Shown here in pieces: positions 44,608 to 52,036 of a DNA stretch of 64,000 nucleotides (its first letter is position 1; the number at the start of each line of letters is the position of its first letter). The stretch covers positions 434,001 through 498,000 of the forward strand of contig NZ_MASU01000005.1 in NCBI RefSeq assembly GCF_003202235.1. The letters run 5' to 3'. The stretch is from Prauserella flavalba. Lineage in GTDB: Bacteria > Actinomycetota > Actinomycetes > Mycobacteriales > Pseudonocardiaceae. The notes beneath the pieces are model-generated. The model saw nothing but the letters and a program-made list of their open reading frames with translations. It was not told the DNA's origin and did not search any database. The position numbers and the translations under genes were made by a program.

Positions 44608-44704
44608 TGCGCGTGGGAGACGGCCGCTCGGCGTGACGGAACGGCTCTCGTGCGCTCGCATCGGGCAATAGCATGGCCTTCTCCGCTCGGGAGGAGGCGC
44701 GACC

Positions 44705-45082
44705 ATGATGGAACAGCCGTTGCCGCCAGACAGCGACCTGCTCTTGCACTCCGATGTGTGCTGGCCCGCCGTCGATGTCGCCCTCGTCGTCGTCAGCGGG
44801 GAGATCGACCTCGGCACCGCCCCGCAGCTCGTCGCCGCGATCACCGGGCCGCTGCGGAGCCTCCCTCGTGTGCTGGTCGTGGACCTGCGGCCGGTGCGGT
44901 TCCTCGGCGTGGCCGGGCTGAACGCGCTCACCGAGTCCCGTGCCACGGCGGCGGCCCACGGTGTCACGGTCCGCATCGTCACCGGCGGGCAGGGATGGCT
45001 GGAGCGGCCCATCCAGCTGTGCGGCCTCTCCGACGTGCTGCCGGGCTACCAGACCGTCGACCACGCGCTGGAGACTGACTAG
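44705..45082 (+). CDS. STAS-domain protein lacking the usual phosphoserine
   Basis: A 125-residue anti-anti-sigma-like protein. VVVSGEIDLGTAPQL is the STAS opening and VLVVDLRPVRFLGVAGLNAL corresponds to the strand and helix that normally read F-D-S-S-G-L; here Ser is replaced by Val and Ala. If the alignment is right, the protein cannot be inactivated by the standard phosphorylation. GGGAGGAGG lies six bases before ATG 44705; ATG 44708 is also possible. The stop overlaps the convergent sugar porter gene. Confidence 0.8.
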   Translation: MMEQPLPPDSDLLLHSDVCWPAVDVALVVVSGEIDLGTAPQLVAAITGPLRSLPRVLVVDLRPVRFLGVAGLNALTESRATAAAHGVTVRIVTGGQGWLERPIQLCGLSDVLPGYQTVDHALETD

Positions 45083-46500
45083 CGGACGTCCTCGATCGCC
45101 GTCCCCTTCGTCTCCTTGATGAACCTCAGGACGAAGGGGATCGAGAGCACGGCGAACCCGGCGTAGATCCAATAGGTCACACCGAGGTTCCAGGTGCCCA
45201 TGCTCGGGAACGACACCGTCACCAGCCAGTTGGCGATCCAGTTCGCGGCGGTGCCCACCGCGAGGGCGGCCTCGCGGATGCGCAGGGGGAACATCTCGCC
45301 GAGCAGCACCCACAGGATCACGCCCCACGACAGCGCGAACGAGAGCACGAAGACGTTGGCGAACACCAGTGCGACCGGACCCCACGCGCCGGGCAGGTGG
45401 AGCGAGCCGTCGACCGTCACCGCGTTGCCGAACGCCACGGCCGCGACGCCGAGGCCGATGGCCATGCCGACGGAACCGATGAGCAGCAACGGTTTCCGGC
45501 CGATCCGGTCGATGAAGGCGATGGCGATGAACGTGCCGAGGATGTTGATCGTCGGACTGACCATCGAGATGAGCAGCGAGTCGGTGTTCTGGCCGACCGA
45601 GTGCCACAGGGTGTCCGAGTAGTAGAAGATCACGTTGATGCCGACGAACTGCTGGAACGCGGCGAGCGCGATGCCGATCCAGACGATCGGCAGCAGGCCG
45701 AAGCGCCCGCCGATGATGTCGCGCACGGCGGGCCTGCGCTCGCTGCGCAGCTCCCGCCGGATGTCGGCGAGCTTGGCCTCCGCGGCGTCGCCCTCCACCT
45801 GGGCGAGCACGGCGCGGGCCTTGTCGATCTTGCCGATCGAGACGAGGTAGTGCGGAGACTCGGGGATCACGGAGGCGAGTACGAAGTAGACGATGGCGGG
45901 GACGGCGGCGGCGCCCAGCATCCACTGCCACGCCTCGATCCCGCCGAGGGTGCCGTTGATGTCGTGCGTGCCGTCCGCGCCGATGGGCGAGGAGTCCTTG
46001 ATGACCCAGTTCACGAGCGCGGACATGCCGATGCCGAGCACGATGGCGAGCTGTTGCAGCGACGCCAGCCTGCCGCGGTAGGCGGGCGGCGCGACCTCGG
46101 CGATGTAGGCGGGCCCGATCACGGAAGCGACACCGATGGCGACGCCGCCGACGACGCGCCAGATCGCGAGGTCCCATACGGCGAAGGGGAACATCGCACC
46201 GATCGCGCTGACGAAGAACAGCACCGCGGCCAGCTGCATCGTGCGGATGCGGCCGACGCGCCGGGACAGCACCCCGCCGAACCAGGCACCCACCGCGGAG
46301 CCGATCAGCGCGGAGGACACGGTGAGCCCGGTGACGCCCTCGCCCACGTCGAAATGTCGCTGGATGCCGAGCACGGCGCCGTTGATGTTCGAACTGTCGT
46401 AGCCGAACAGGAAGCCGCCGACAGCGGCCGCTCCGGCGATGAAGACGACGTGCGCGAGGTGTTGCTGGCCGGTGCGCTCACCGGCCGATGCCGTGCTCAC
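45079..46500 (-). CDS. MFS sugar porter
   Basis: A 473-residue transporter with twelve membrane helices. The sugar-porter signatures are present: GVLSRRVGRIR after helix 2, GRLASLQQLAIVLG, PESPHYLVSIGK in the central loop and FIDRIGRKPLLLIG after helix 8. It is expected to import a hexose or pentose with protons, similar to XylE/GlcP. GTG 46500 follows GGAG. An inverted repeat (46530-46564) lies just upstream. No sugar kinase or regulator is adjacent, so the substrate is unknown. Confidence 0.9.
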   Translation of the reverse strand: MSTASAGERTGQQHLAHVVFIAGAAAVGGFLFGYDSSNINGAVLGIQRHFDVGEGVTGLTVSSALIGSAVGAWFGGVLSRRVGRIRTMQLAAVLFFVSAIGAMFPFAVWDLAIWRVVGGVAIGVASVIGPAYIAEVAPPAYRGRLASLQQLAIVLGIGMSALVNWVIKDSSPIGADGTHDINGTLGGIEAWQWMLGAAAVPAIVYFVLASVIPESPHYLVSIGKIDKARAVLAQVEGDAAEAKLADIRRELRSERRPAVRDIIGGRFGLLPIVWIGIALAAFQQFVGINVIFYYSDTLWHSVGQNTDSLLISMVSPTINILGTFIAIAFIDRIGRKPLLLIGSVGMAIGLGVAAVAFGNAVTVDGSLHLPGAWGPVALVFANVFVLSFALSWGVILWVLLGEMFPLRIREAALAVGTAANWIANWLVTVSFPSMGTWNLGVTYWIYAGFAVLSIPFVLRFIKETKGTAIEDVR

Positions 46501-46529
46501 AACCCACTCCTAGCTCCGGCTCTCGTTCG

Positions 46530-46564
46530 CTGGACCATCCGGAGTAACGGTAGGAGTGGTCCAG
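46530..46564. promoter_or_regulatory. Inverted repeat upstream of the sugar porter gene
   Basis: CTGGACCA (46530-46537) and TGGTCCAG (46557-46564) are exact inverted repeats with a 19-base gap that contains a minus-strand TACCGT hexamer (46546-46551). A second pair, CCACTCCT (46504-46511) and AGGAGTGG (46552-46559), overlaps it. A repressor site is plausible. Confidence 0.45.
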
Positions 46565-46662
46565 ACAATGTCGGGTACGGCGGTGACCTTTCCCACGCTC
46601 CGGTTTCCGTCGCTGACGGCTACCCGGCTGGCTCCCATCCGACACGACGCGTGACCCGATGG

Positions 46663-46715
46663 GCCCCCAAGGCCACCTTTGTTGCGTTGAACGCAACAAA
46701 GGTGGCCTTGGGGGC
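46663..46715. repeat. GGCCACCTT palindrome, copy B
   Basis: The 25-base arms 46664-46688 and 46690-46714 are perfect inverted repeats around a G, extended by one outer G-C pair. The 51-bp core is identical to copy A at 7847-7897 in the opposite orientation. It lies in a divergent intergenic region 31 bases before a start codon, where a terminator is not expected. Confidence 0.9.
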
Positions 46716-46733
46716 TGGCGGCCGTGCAGGCGC

Positions 46734-46739
46734 TTAGAT
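46734..46739 (+). promoter_or_regulatory. Putative -10 box of the antiporter gene
   Basis: TTAGAT lies six bases before ATG 46746. The palindromic repeat copy B ends 19 bases upstream and so covers the expected -35 region. Confidence 0.45.
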
Positions 46740-46745
46740 GGGCAC

Positions 46746-48605
46746 ATGGAGGTCGCGGCTGAACTCGCTGGACTGGTCGTCGCCGTGCTCGTGGTCACCG
46801 CGGTGGCCGGCAGGCTCAACTGGTCCGCGCCCCTGTGCCTGATCGTGGTCGGCGTCGGGGCGTCCTTCGTGCCCGGAATGCCCGAGTACGAGCTGCATCC
46901 CGAGGTCGTGCTGCTCGGACTGCTGCCGCCGTTGCTCTACGCCACGGCGATCCGCTCGTCCCTCGTCGACTTCCGCGCCAACCGGGGCCCGATCGCGCTG
47001 CTCTCGGTGGGGCTCGTGGTGTTCACGGCCGTCGGCGTCGGCGTGCTCGCGTGGCTGCTCGTGCCCGGCCTGCCGCTCGCGGCCGGGATCGCGCTGGGCG
47101 CCGTGGTGGCCCCACCCGACGCCGTGGCGGCGACCGCGGTCGCGCGCCGCGTCGGAATGCCCCGCAAGATCGTCCGCCTGCTCGAGGGCGAGAGCCTGTT
47201 CAACGACGCCGCGGCACTGGTGGCGCTGCGCACCGCGATCGCGGCCATCGGCGGTTCGGTGACGATCCTGGAGACGGCGGAGAACTTCCTGCTCGCCGCC
47301 GTCGGTGGCCTGGCCGCCGGCCTCGTGGTCGGCTTCGGCGCCGCGCGGCTGCGCACGCGCATGGAGGACCCGGTGCTGGACACGGCCTTCTCGTTCGTGC
47401 TGCCCTTCCTCGCCTACCTGCCCGCCGAGCTCATCCACGGCTCCGGTGTGCTGGCCGTGGTGACCGCGGGTCTCATCGTCGGCCACCGCACCCCGACGAT
47501 GCTCTCGGGCCCTTCGCGGCTGGCGAGCAGGCTGAACTGGCAGACGATCCAGTTTCTGCTGGAGAACATGGTCTTCCTGCTCATCGGCCTGCAGCTGCGC
47601 AGGATCCTCGTCGAGGTCGGCGAGAGCGAGCTGAGCGCGGGCACTCTCGTGCTCAGCTGCGCCGCGGTGCTGGCGGCCACCATCGCGCTGCGGTTCGTCT
47701 GGATGTTCGCCATCGGCCTGCTGCGCAGGCTCACCGGCTCGCACGCGTGGCCGTGGCGGTACTCGACGGTGATCGCGTGGGCGGGGATGCGCGGCGTGGT
47801 CACGCTCGCGGCGGCGTTCGCGCTGCCGACCGACACCCCGCACCGGGCGGTGCTGGTGCTGGCCGCGTTCGTCGTGGTGGCGGGCACGCTGCTGCTGCAG
47901 GGCACCACGCTGCCGGTGCTCGTGCGGCGGCTGCGGTTGCCCGCGCCGGACCCGGGCGTGGACGCCCTGCAGGAGGCGGCGCTGCTCGACGACATGACCA
48001 GGGCCGGTGTCGCCCGGCTCGACGAGGTGCGCGGCCCAGAGGACCCGGAGGAGGTGCTGCAACGCCTGCGCGACCGCGTCCGCTACCGCTCGGACGACGC
48101 GTGGGAGCAGCTCGGCAGGCGCGGGGCCGGCGGGGAGACCCCGAGCGAGGCCTACCGCAGGCTGCGGCTGGAGATGCTGGAGGCCGAGCGCGCGGAGTTC
48201 CTCGCCGCCCGCGCGGACCGAAGGGTCGACGACGTCGTGCTGCGCCGGATTCTGGACCGCCTGGACATCGAGGAGTCTATGCTCGACTCCGTGTCCGGTG
48301 ATGCCGACGAGAACGACCGGGAGCTGACCACGCCCCCGGCCACCGTGCGGTCGTGCGAGCACCTGGAGCGGGACTTCGCCGAGGTGCGGCCCAGCTCGCC
48401 CGACTCGTGCCTGGAGTGCGTCGCCGAGGGCGGCACCTGGGTGCACCTGCGGCTGTGCCTCGCCTGCGGCCAGGTCGCCTGCTGCGACTCCTCGCCCGCC
48501 CGGCACGCCACCCGGCATTTCGAGACGACGGGTCACCCGGTGATGCGCAGCTTCGAGCCGGGGGAGAGCTGGCGCTGGTGCTTCGTCGACCGGCAGCTCG
48601 GCTGA
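46746..48605 (+). CDS. CPA1 Na+/H+ antiporter with C-terminal UBP-type zinc finger
   Basis: A 619-residue protein. Residues 1-415 hold about twelve membrane helices of the CPA1/NhaP type; GAVVAPPDAVAATAVAR and EGESLFNDAAALV include the ion-binding Asp residues. A charged helical cytoplasmic region follows. Residues 535-619 are a UBP-type zinc finger with Cys537, His539, Cys555, Cys558, Cys571, Cys574, His587, His591 and His597 arranged as in ubiquitin-binding ZnF-UBP domains (CLEC ... CLACG). It exchanges Na+ or K+ for protons; the finger may regulate it. Confidence 0.9.
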   Translation: MEVAAELAGLVVAVLVVTAVAGRLNWSAPLCLIVVGVGASFVPGMPEYELHPEVVLLGLLPPLLYATAIRSSLVDFRANRGPIALLSVGLVVFTAVGVGVLAWLLVPGLPLAAGIALGAVVAPPDAVAATAVARRVGMPRKIVRLLEGESLFNDAAALVALRTAIAAIGGSVTILETAENFLLAAVGGLAAGLVVGFGAARLRTRMEDPVLDTAFSFVLPFLAYLPAELIHGSGVLAVVTAGLIVGHRTPTMLSGPSRLASRLNWQTIQFLLENMVFLLIGLQLRRILVEVGESELSAGTLVLSCAAVLAATIALRFVWMFAIGLLRRLTGSHAWPWRYSTVIAWAGMRGVVTLAAAFALPTDTPHRAVLVLAAFVVVAGTLLLQGTTLPVLVRRLRLPAPDPGVDALQEAALLDDMTRAGVARLDEVRGPEDPEEVLQRLRDRVRYRSDDAWEQLGRRGAGGETPSEAYRRLRLEMLEAERAEFLAARADRRVDDVVLRRILDRLDIEESMLDSVSGDADENDRELTTPPATVRSCEHLERDFAEVRPSSPDSCLECVAEGGTWVHLRLCLACGQVACCDSSPARHATRHFETTGHPVMRSFEPGESWRWCFVDRQLG

Positions 48606-48621
48606 GGCGCGGGGAGGGCCG

Positions 48622-49581
48622 ATGGCGCAGGGCGAGGAGCGGGCCGGGGTCGCGCTGACCAACCTCGACCAGCCGCTGTTCGACGGCGCCGAGGCCAGCA
48701 AGCGCGACCTCGTCGACTACCTCGACGCCGTGCGCGACCGGATCCTGCCCGGGCTGCGCGATCGCCCGCTCTCCGTGATGCGCGTGCTGCGCGGCCAGCG
48801 GCCGTTCATGCAGAAGAACGTGCCGAAGTACACGCCGGAGTGGGTGCGCACGGTGCCGCTGTGGGCGGAGTCCTCACAACGGCAGGTGTCCTACGCGCTG
48901 TGCGACGACCGCCGCACGCTGCTCTGGTTCGCCAACCAGCGGGCCGTGGAGTACCACCCGACGCTCGTGACGGCGCGGCGCTGGGACCGCGCCACCCACC
49001 TCGTGCTCGACATCGACCCGCCGGGCGACGCGGACTCCGCCGGCTTCGGGCTCGCGGTCCGCGCCGCGCACCTCGTCCGGCAGGCACTCGCCGACGCCCG
49101 GCTCTCCGGCGTCGTGAAGACCAGCGGCGCGAAGGGCGTGCACGTGTTCGTGCCCGTGTCGGAGGAGGAGGCCATCGAGGACGTCGCCGCCGCGACCCGC
49201 GCGCTCGCCGCGAGGGCGGAGCGGCTCGACCCCGTGCTCGCCACCACCGCGTACATCCGGGAGGACCGGGGCGGCAAGGTGTTCCTCGACTCGACCCGCG
49301 CGGGCGGTGCGACGGTGGTCGCCGCCTACAGCCCCCGGCTGCGCCCCGGCGCCACCGTGTCCTTCCCCGTCGACTGGGCCGAGCTGGACGACGTGACGCC
49401 ACGCGACTTCACCGTGCACACGGTGCCGGGCCTGCTCGGTGACGGCGACCCGTGGGCCGAGCGGATGCCGCCGCCGCAGCGGCTCGGCGAGCAGCTGATC
49501 GAGGAGGGCAGGGCGATCCCGGTCGCCAGGGTCGCCGCGATGCACGAGGGCAAGCGGCGCGCCCGTGCCCGCCGCGGCTGA
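48622..49581 (+). CDS. LigD-type polymerase domain protein (non-homologous end joining primase-polymerase)
   Basis: A 319-residue stand-alone polymerase domain of bacterial LigD. Asp130 and Asp132 in LVLDIDPP are the metal ligands of the archaeo-eukaryotic primase fold, VVKTSGAKGVHVFVP carries the conserved His, and KVFLDSTRA supplies the third Asp. It would add nucleotides, preferably ribonucleotides, at DNA ends during repair. The ligase and nuclease parts of LigD are absent, and no ku gene is in the window. A GGGAGGGCCG site precedes ATG 48622. Confidence 0.92.
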   Translation: MAQGEERAGVALTNLDQPLFDGAEASKRDLVDYLDAVRDRILPGLRDRPLSVMRVLRGQRPFMQKNVPKYTPEWVRTVPLWAESSQRQVSYALCDDRRTLLWFANQRAVEYHPTLVTARRWDRATHLVLDIDPPGDADSAGFGLAVRAAHLVRQALADARLSGVVKTSGAKGVHVFVPVSEEEAIEDVAAATRALAARAERLDPVLATTAYIREDRGGKVFLDSTRAGGATVVAAYSPRLRPGATVSFPVDWAELDDVTPRDFTVHTVPGLLGDGDPWAERMPPPQRLGEQLIEEGRAIPVARVAAMHEGKRRARARRG

Positions 49582-49617
49582 ACCGGTGAGGGGCAGGGCG
49601 CCGGACTCGCGGCGGGG

Positions 49618-50055
49618 TCACTCGCCGAACCGCCGGTGCCGTTCCGTGTCGACGAGCCAGAGCTGTCCGTGTTCGTCGGTCACGGTCCGGCGGCGGTGGT
49701 GTTCCGGCTCCCCGGGGTGTTCCTGCTCGCCGGAACCCCGGTCCTCGTGCGAGCGCAGCAGCTGCCCGCGCAGCTCGCTGATCTCCCTGCGCGCGCGGGC
49801 CAGCTCGCGCTCCAGGTCCAGGATCCGGTGCGCCGCCGCGAGGTTGTGACCCTCGTCGAACAACTCCCGGAGCCTGCCCGCCTGGCCGAGCTGGTGCCGC
49901 GAGTAGCGGCGATGGCCACCGCGCGAGCGCTCCGGCGAGAGCACGCCCGCATTGTCCAGGCTGCGCAGAAACGGTTGCTCCACACCGAGGATGTCCGCGG
50001 CCTGGCCGGTGGTGTAGGTGGGGCGGTGCTCGTCGTCGAGGTGATGCAGGTCCAT
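49618..50055 (-). CDS. MerR-like HTH regulator
   Basis: A 145-residue protein. Residues 14-85 match the MerR winged helix: TYTTGQAADILGVEQPFLRSL, read as TGQAADILGV plus FLRSLDNAGVLSPERS, then GGHRRYSRHQLGQAGRL. A coiled coil follows (LERELARARREISELRGQLL), and the Glu/His-rich tail lacks a clear ligand or metal site. It is similar to the small MerR/HspR-like regulators common in actinobacteria. The target is unknown. It lies 16 bases after the DUF6292 gene on the same strand. Confidence 0.82.
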   Translation of the reverse strand: MDLHHLDDEHRPTYTTGQAADILGVEQPFLRSLDNAGVLSPERSRGGHRRYSRHQLGQAGRLRELFDEGHNLAAAHRILDLERELARARREISELRGQLLRSHEDRGSGEQEHPGEPEHHRRRTVTDEHGQLWLVDTERHRRFGE

Positions 50056-50071
50056 CGGTGAGCACCCCGTC

Positions 50072-50476
50072 CTAGGCGTAGGCGGCCAGCTGCCGCGGCA
50101 GGTCGTCGGCGCTGCCCGCGGACCGGAACCGGGGCGGCTCAGGGTGCTGGTGCAGCGTGCCCTCGAGCATGCCGGCCGCGAAGCGCGCGACGGTGCGCGG
50201 CGGTGGCAGCACGCCGGAGTCGAGATAGGACAGCACGAGAAGGTCGTCACAGCACCGTGCCTCGACGGCGAGCGCCCAGCCGTTCTCCTCGTCCCACGTC
50301 AGCGCCACGTCGAGCGCGGGGAACGAGCTGAGTCTGCCTTCGAGTGCGAGATAGGCGTTGACCGGTGGCTCCAGCTGGACACACGAGGAGTCGCCGCTGA
50401 GCCCCATGGCTTCGCGGACGAGTTGGACGTAGTGGCGCAGTCCGCGCGCCGACGGTCCATGCTGTTCGAGTTCCAT
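50072..50476 (-). CDS. DUF6292-like protein
   Basis: A 134-residue protein. It contains GLRHYVQLVREAMGLSG, SSCVQLEPPVNAYLALEG, FPALDVALTWDEENGWALAVE and DLLVLSYLDSGVLPPPRTVARF, a pattern I recall from DUF6292 proteins of actinobacteria, of unknown function. It has an alpha/beta composition and no signal peptide, so it is probably cytosolic. A minus-strand promoter with TTGCGG, 16 bases and TAGGAT lies upstream at 50540-50567. The MerR gene follows closely, so the two probably form an operon. Confidence 0.7.
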   Translation of the reverse strand: MELEQHGPSARGLRHYVQLVREAMGLSGDSSCVQLEPPVNAYLALEGRLSSFPALDVALTWDEENGWALAVEARCCDDLLVLSYLDSGVLPPPRTVARFAAGMLEGTLHQHPEPPRFRSAGSADDLPRQLAAYA

Positions 50477-50539
50477 GTGACGTCTCACCGCAGCAGCATC
50501 GTTGGGGGAGGGGGTCGCCGACTGCTTGACGTAATTCGG

Positions 50540-50567
50540 ATCCTACGTGGCGAAGGAAGAACCGCAA
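50540..50567 (-). promoter_or_regulatory. Promoter of the DUF6292-MerR gene pair
   Basis: On the minus strand TTGCGG (50567-50562) and TAGGAT (50545-50540) are separated by 16 bases. The -10 box lies about 63 bases before ATG 50476. Confidence 0.5.
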
Positions 50568-50591
50568 GTGGTCATTCCGGTGACGAATGAT

Positions 50592-50625
50592 CGCGCTGGG
50601 TGTCCATAGTGGATCACCCAGCGCG
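50592..50625 (-). terminator. Hairpin terminator after the LLM-type gene
   Basis: CGCGCTGGGTG (50592-50602) pairs perfectly with CACCCAGCGCG (50615-50625); the inner TCCA/TGGA can extend the stem. It lies 25 bases after the stop of the minus-strand gene at 50650. Confidence 0.7.
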
Positions 50626-50649
50626 AAGCGATTTCGCAGCGGTTACGCG

Positions 50650-51535
50650 TCAGTTCTGAAGGGGCAGCAGCTCGGTGGTGAACTCGTCGGTGAACCGCGC
50701 CAGGTCGGTGCCGGGCGAACCCGGACGAATGACGAACTTCGTGAGCCCGGCGTCGAGATATCGCTCGACGAGGCCGCGTGCGTGGGACCAGCCGGTGGCG
50801 ATCAGGTCCGCCGGGTCGGCGTCCGGACGCCGCCGCGTCGCCGCCGCGAGCAGGGAGTCCGGCACGCCGTCGGTGGCGACCGCGAGCGTGATCCCGTAGT
50901 GGTCGGCCTCGATCTCGCGTCCCGCCTCGGCGGCCGCCGCCTCGATGGCCTCACGCCCACGCCTGGTGTCCTCCGGGGTGAGGAAGCTGGCGAGCCAGCC
51001 GTCGGCCAGCCTGCCGACCCGCCGCAGCGCGGCCGGCGCCGCACCGCCGAGCCACAGGTCGAGGGGCTTCGCGGGCCGGGCGCCGATGCCGAGCCCGTGA
51101 AGCCGGAAGAACTCGCCGTGGAACGTGACCTCGTCCTCGGTCAGCAGCAGCCGCACCACCCGCAGCGTCTCGTCGAACACCGCGGCCCTGCGTCCCTCCG
51201 GCACCGGGAACGCCGCCACCTCGTGCGCCCTCGCCGGGCGGAGCCCGAACACCGGCAGCACCCTGGCCGGGGCGAGCCCCGCGAGCGAGGCCAGCTGCTT
51301 GGCGAGCCGCACCGGATGCCTGCCGGGCAGCACGGCGACCCCGGTGCCGACCTTGAGCCGCTCGGTCCTGGCGAGTGCGTGGGCCATGCCGATGAACGGG
51401 TCGACCTGGTGGGAGGACACGACCTCGGACAGCCCACACCGAGTCGATGCCACGCCGTTCGAGATCGTCGATCGCGGCCGCGAACTCCGCCGGTCCGGTC
51501 TGCTGCCCGAGGCCGATGCCGATGCGAATCTTCAT
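50650..51535 (-). pseudogene. LLM-class F420-dependent oxidoreductase, interrupted by a single-base frameshift
   Basis: The N-terminus (from ATG 51535, KIRIGIGLGQQTGPAEFAAA, ending GIDSVW) is in one frame; the rest (LSEVVSSHQVDPFIGMAHAL to ELLPLQN at 50650) is in another. The two join cleanly if one G is removed from the GGG at 51433-51435 (CCC on the plus strand). The repaired protein of about 294 residues has the luciferase-like TIM-barrel pattern of F420-dependent flavin-type reductases: VGTGVAVLPGRHPVRLAKQL and GIGARPAKPLDLWLGG. Codon usage is normal on both sides, so the break is recent or a sequencing error. Confidence 0.85.
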
Positions 51536-51580
51536 GCCTCTCACCAAACCAACCCGCCGGTCCGGTGTCCACGGCCCTCG

Positions 51581-52036
51581 TCAGCTGGTGAGAAGCTGCG
51601 GGGAGAGCACCTTGAGCATCGCGTTGCTCCAGCGCAGCTGCCGCAGCGTCCGAGGGTGGCAGCGGCTCGCGAACTGGAGCAGCTCGGAGTCCCTCGCGGC
51701 CTGCGCGCCCTGGGCGAGCAGCTCCCAGTCCACCGACACACCCGCGATCTCGCGGTGGAGCTCTCGCAGGTCGGTCAGCAGACCGTCGCCGGGCAGCTGG
51801 TCATCCCGGGCGACCAGCGGATGTGGCCCGGTGGGCGCGGCCTCGCCGAGGCGCAGGCCGCGCCGTTCCCCGGTGGCGGCCAGCTCGGCGAGGTGTTCCT
51901 CGGACCAGCGCGCGAGGTCGCGCGCGACGTGATGCACCTCGTGCTCGGCGGCGTGCCGCCGCGCCAGCGTCCGCAGTGCCGCGGCGAGCGAGGACTCGGA
52001 CCGGTACAGCTGCCGCAGGACCGGCCGCAGCGTCAT
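51581..52036 (-). CDS. Helical ferritin-like or hemerythrin-like partner of the molybdopterin enzyme
   Basis: A 151-residue all-helical protein with several His/Glu-containing helices: LRTLARRHAAEHEVHHVARDL and SEEHLAEL in the first half, ELHREIAG in the second. The spacing of HxxE-type residues resembles ferritin-like four-helix bundles, but no exact metal motif can be proven. It overlaps the molybdopterin oxidoreductase gene by four bases (ATGA), which implies coupled translation and a shared role. It could be a subunit, chaperone or metal-storage partner. I do not recognise the family. Confidence 0.6.
   Translation of the reverse strand: MTLRPVLRQLYRSESSLAAALRTLARRHAAEHEVHHVARDLARWSEEHLAELAATGERRGLRLGEAAPTGPHPLVARDDQLPGDGLLTDLRELHREIAGVSVDWELLAQGAQAARDSELLQFASRCHPRTLRQLRWSNAMLKVLSPQLLTS

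Noticed and set aside
48622-49581. Complete NHEJ system
   Set aside because: Only the polymerase domain is present; there is no ligase domain and no ku gene in the window.
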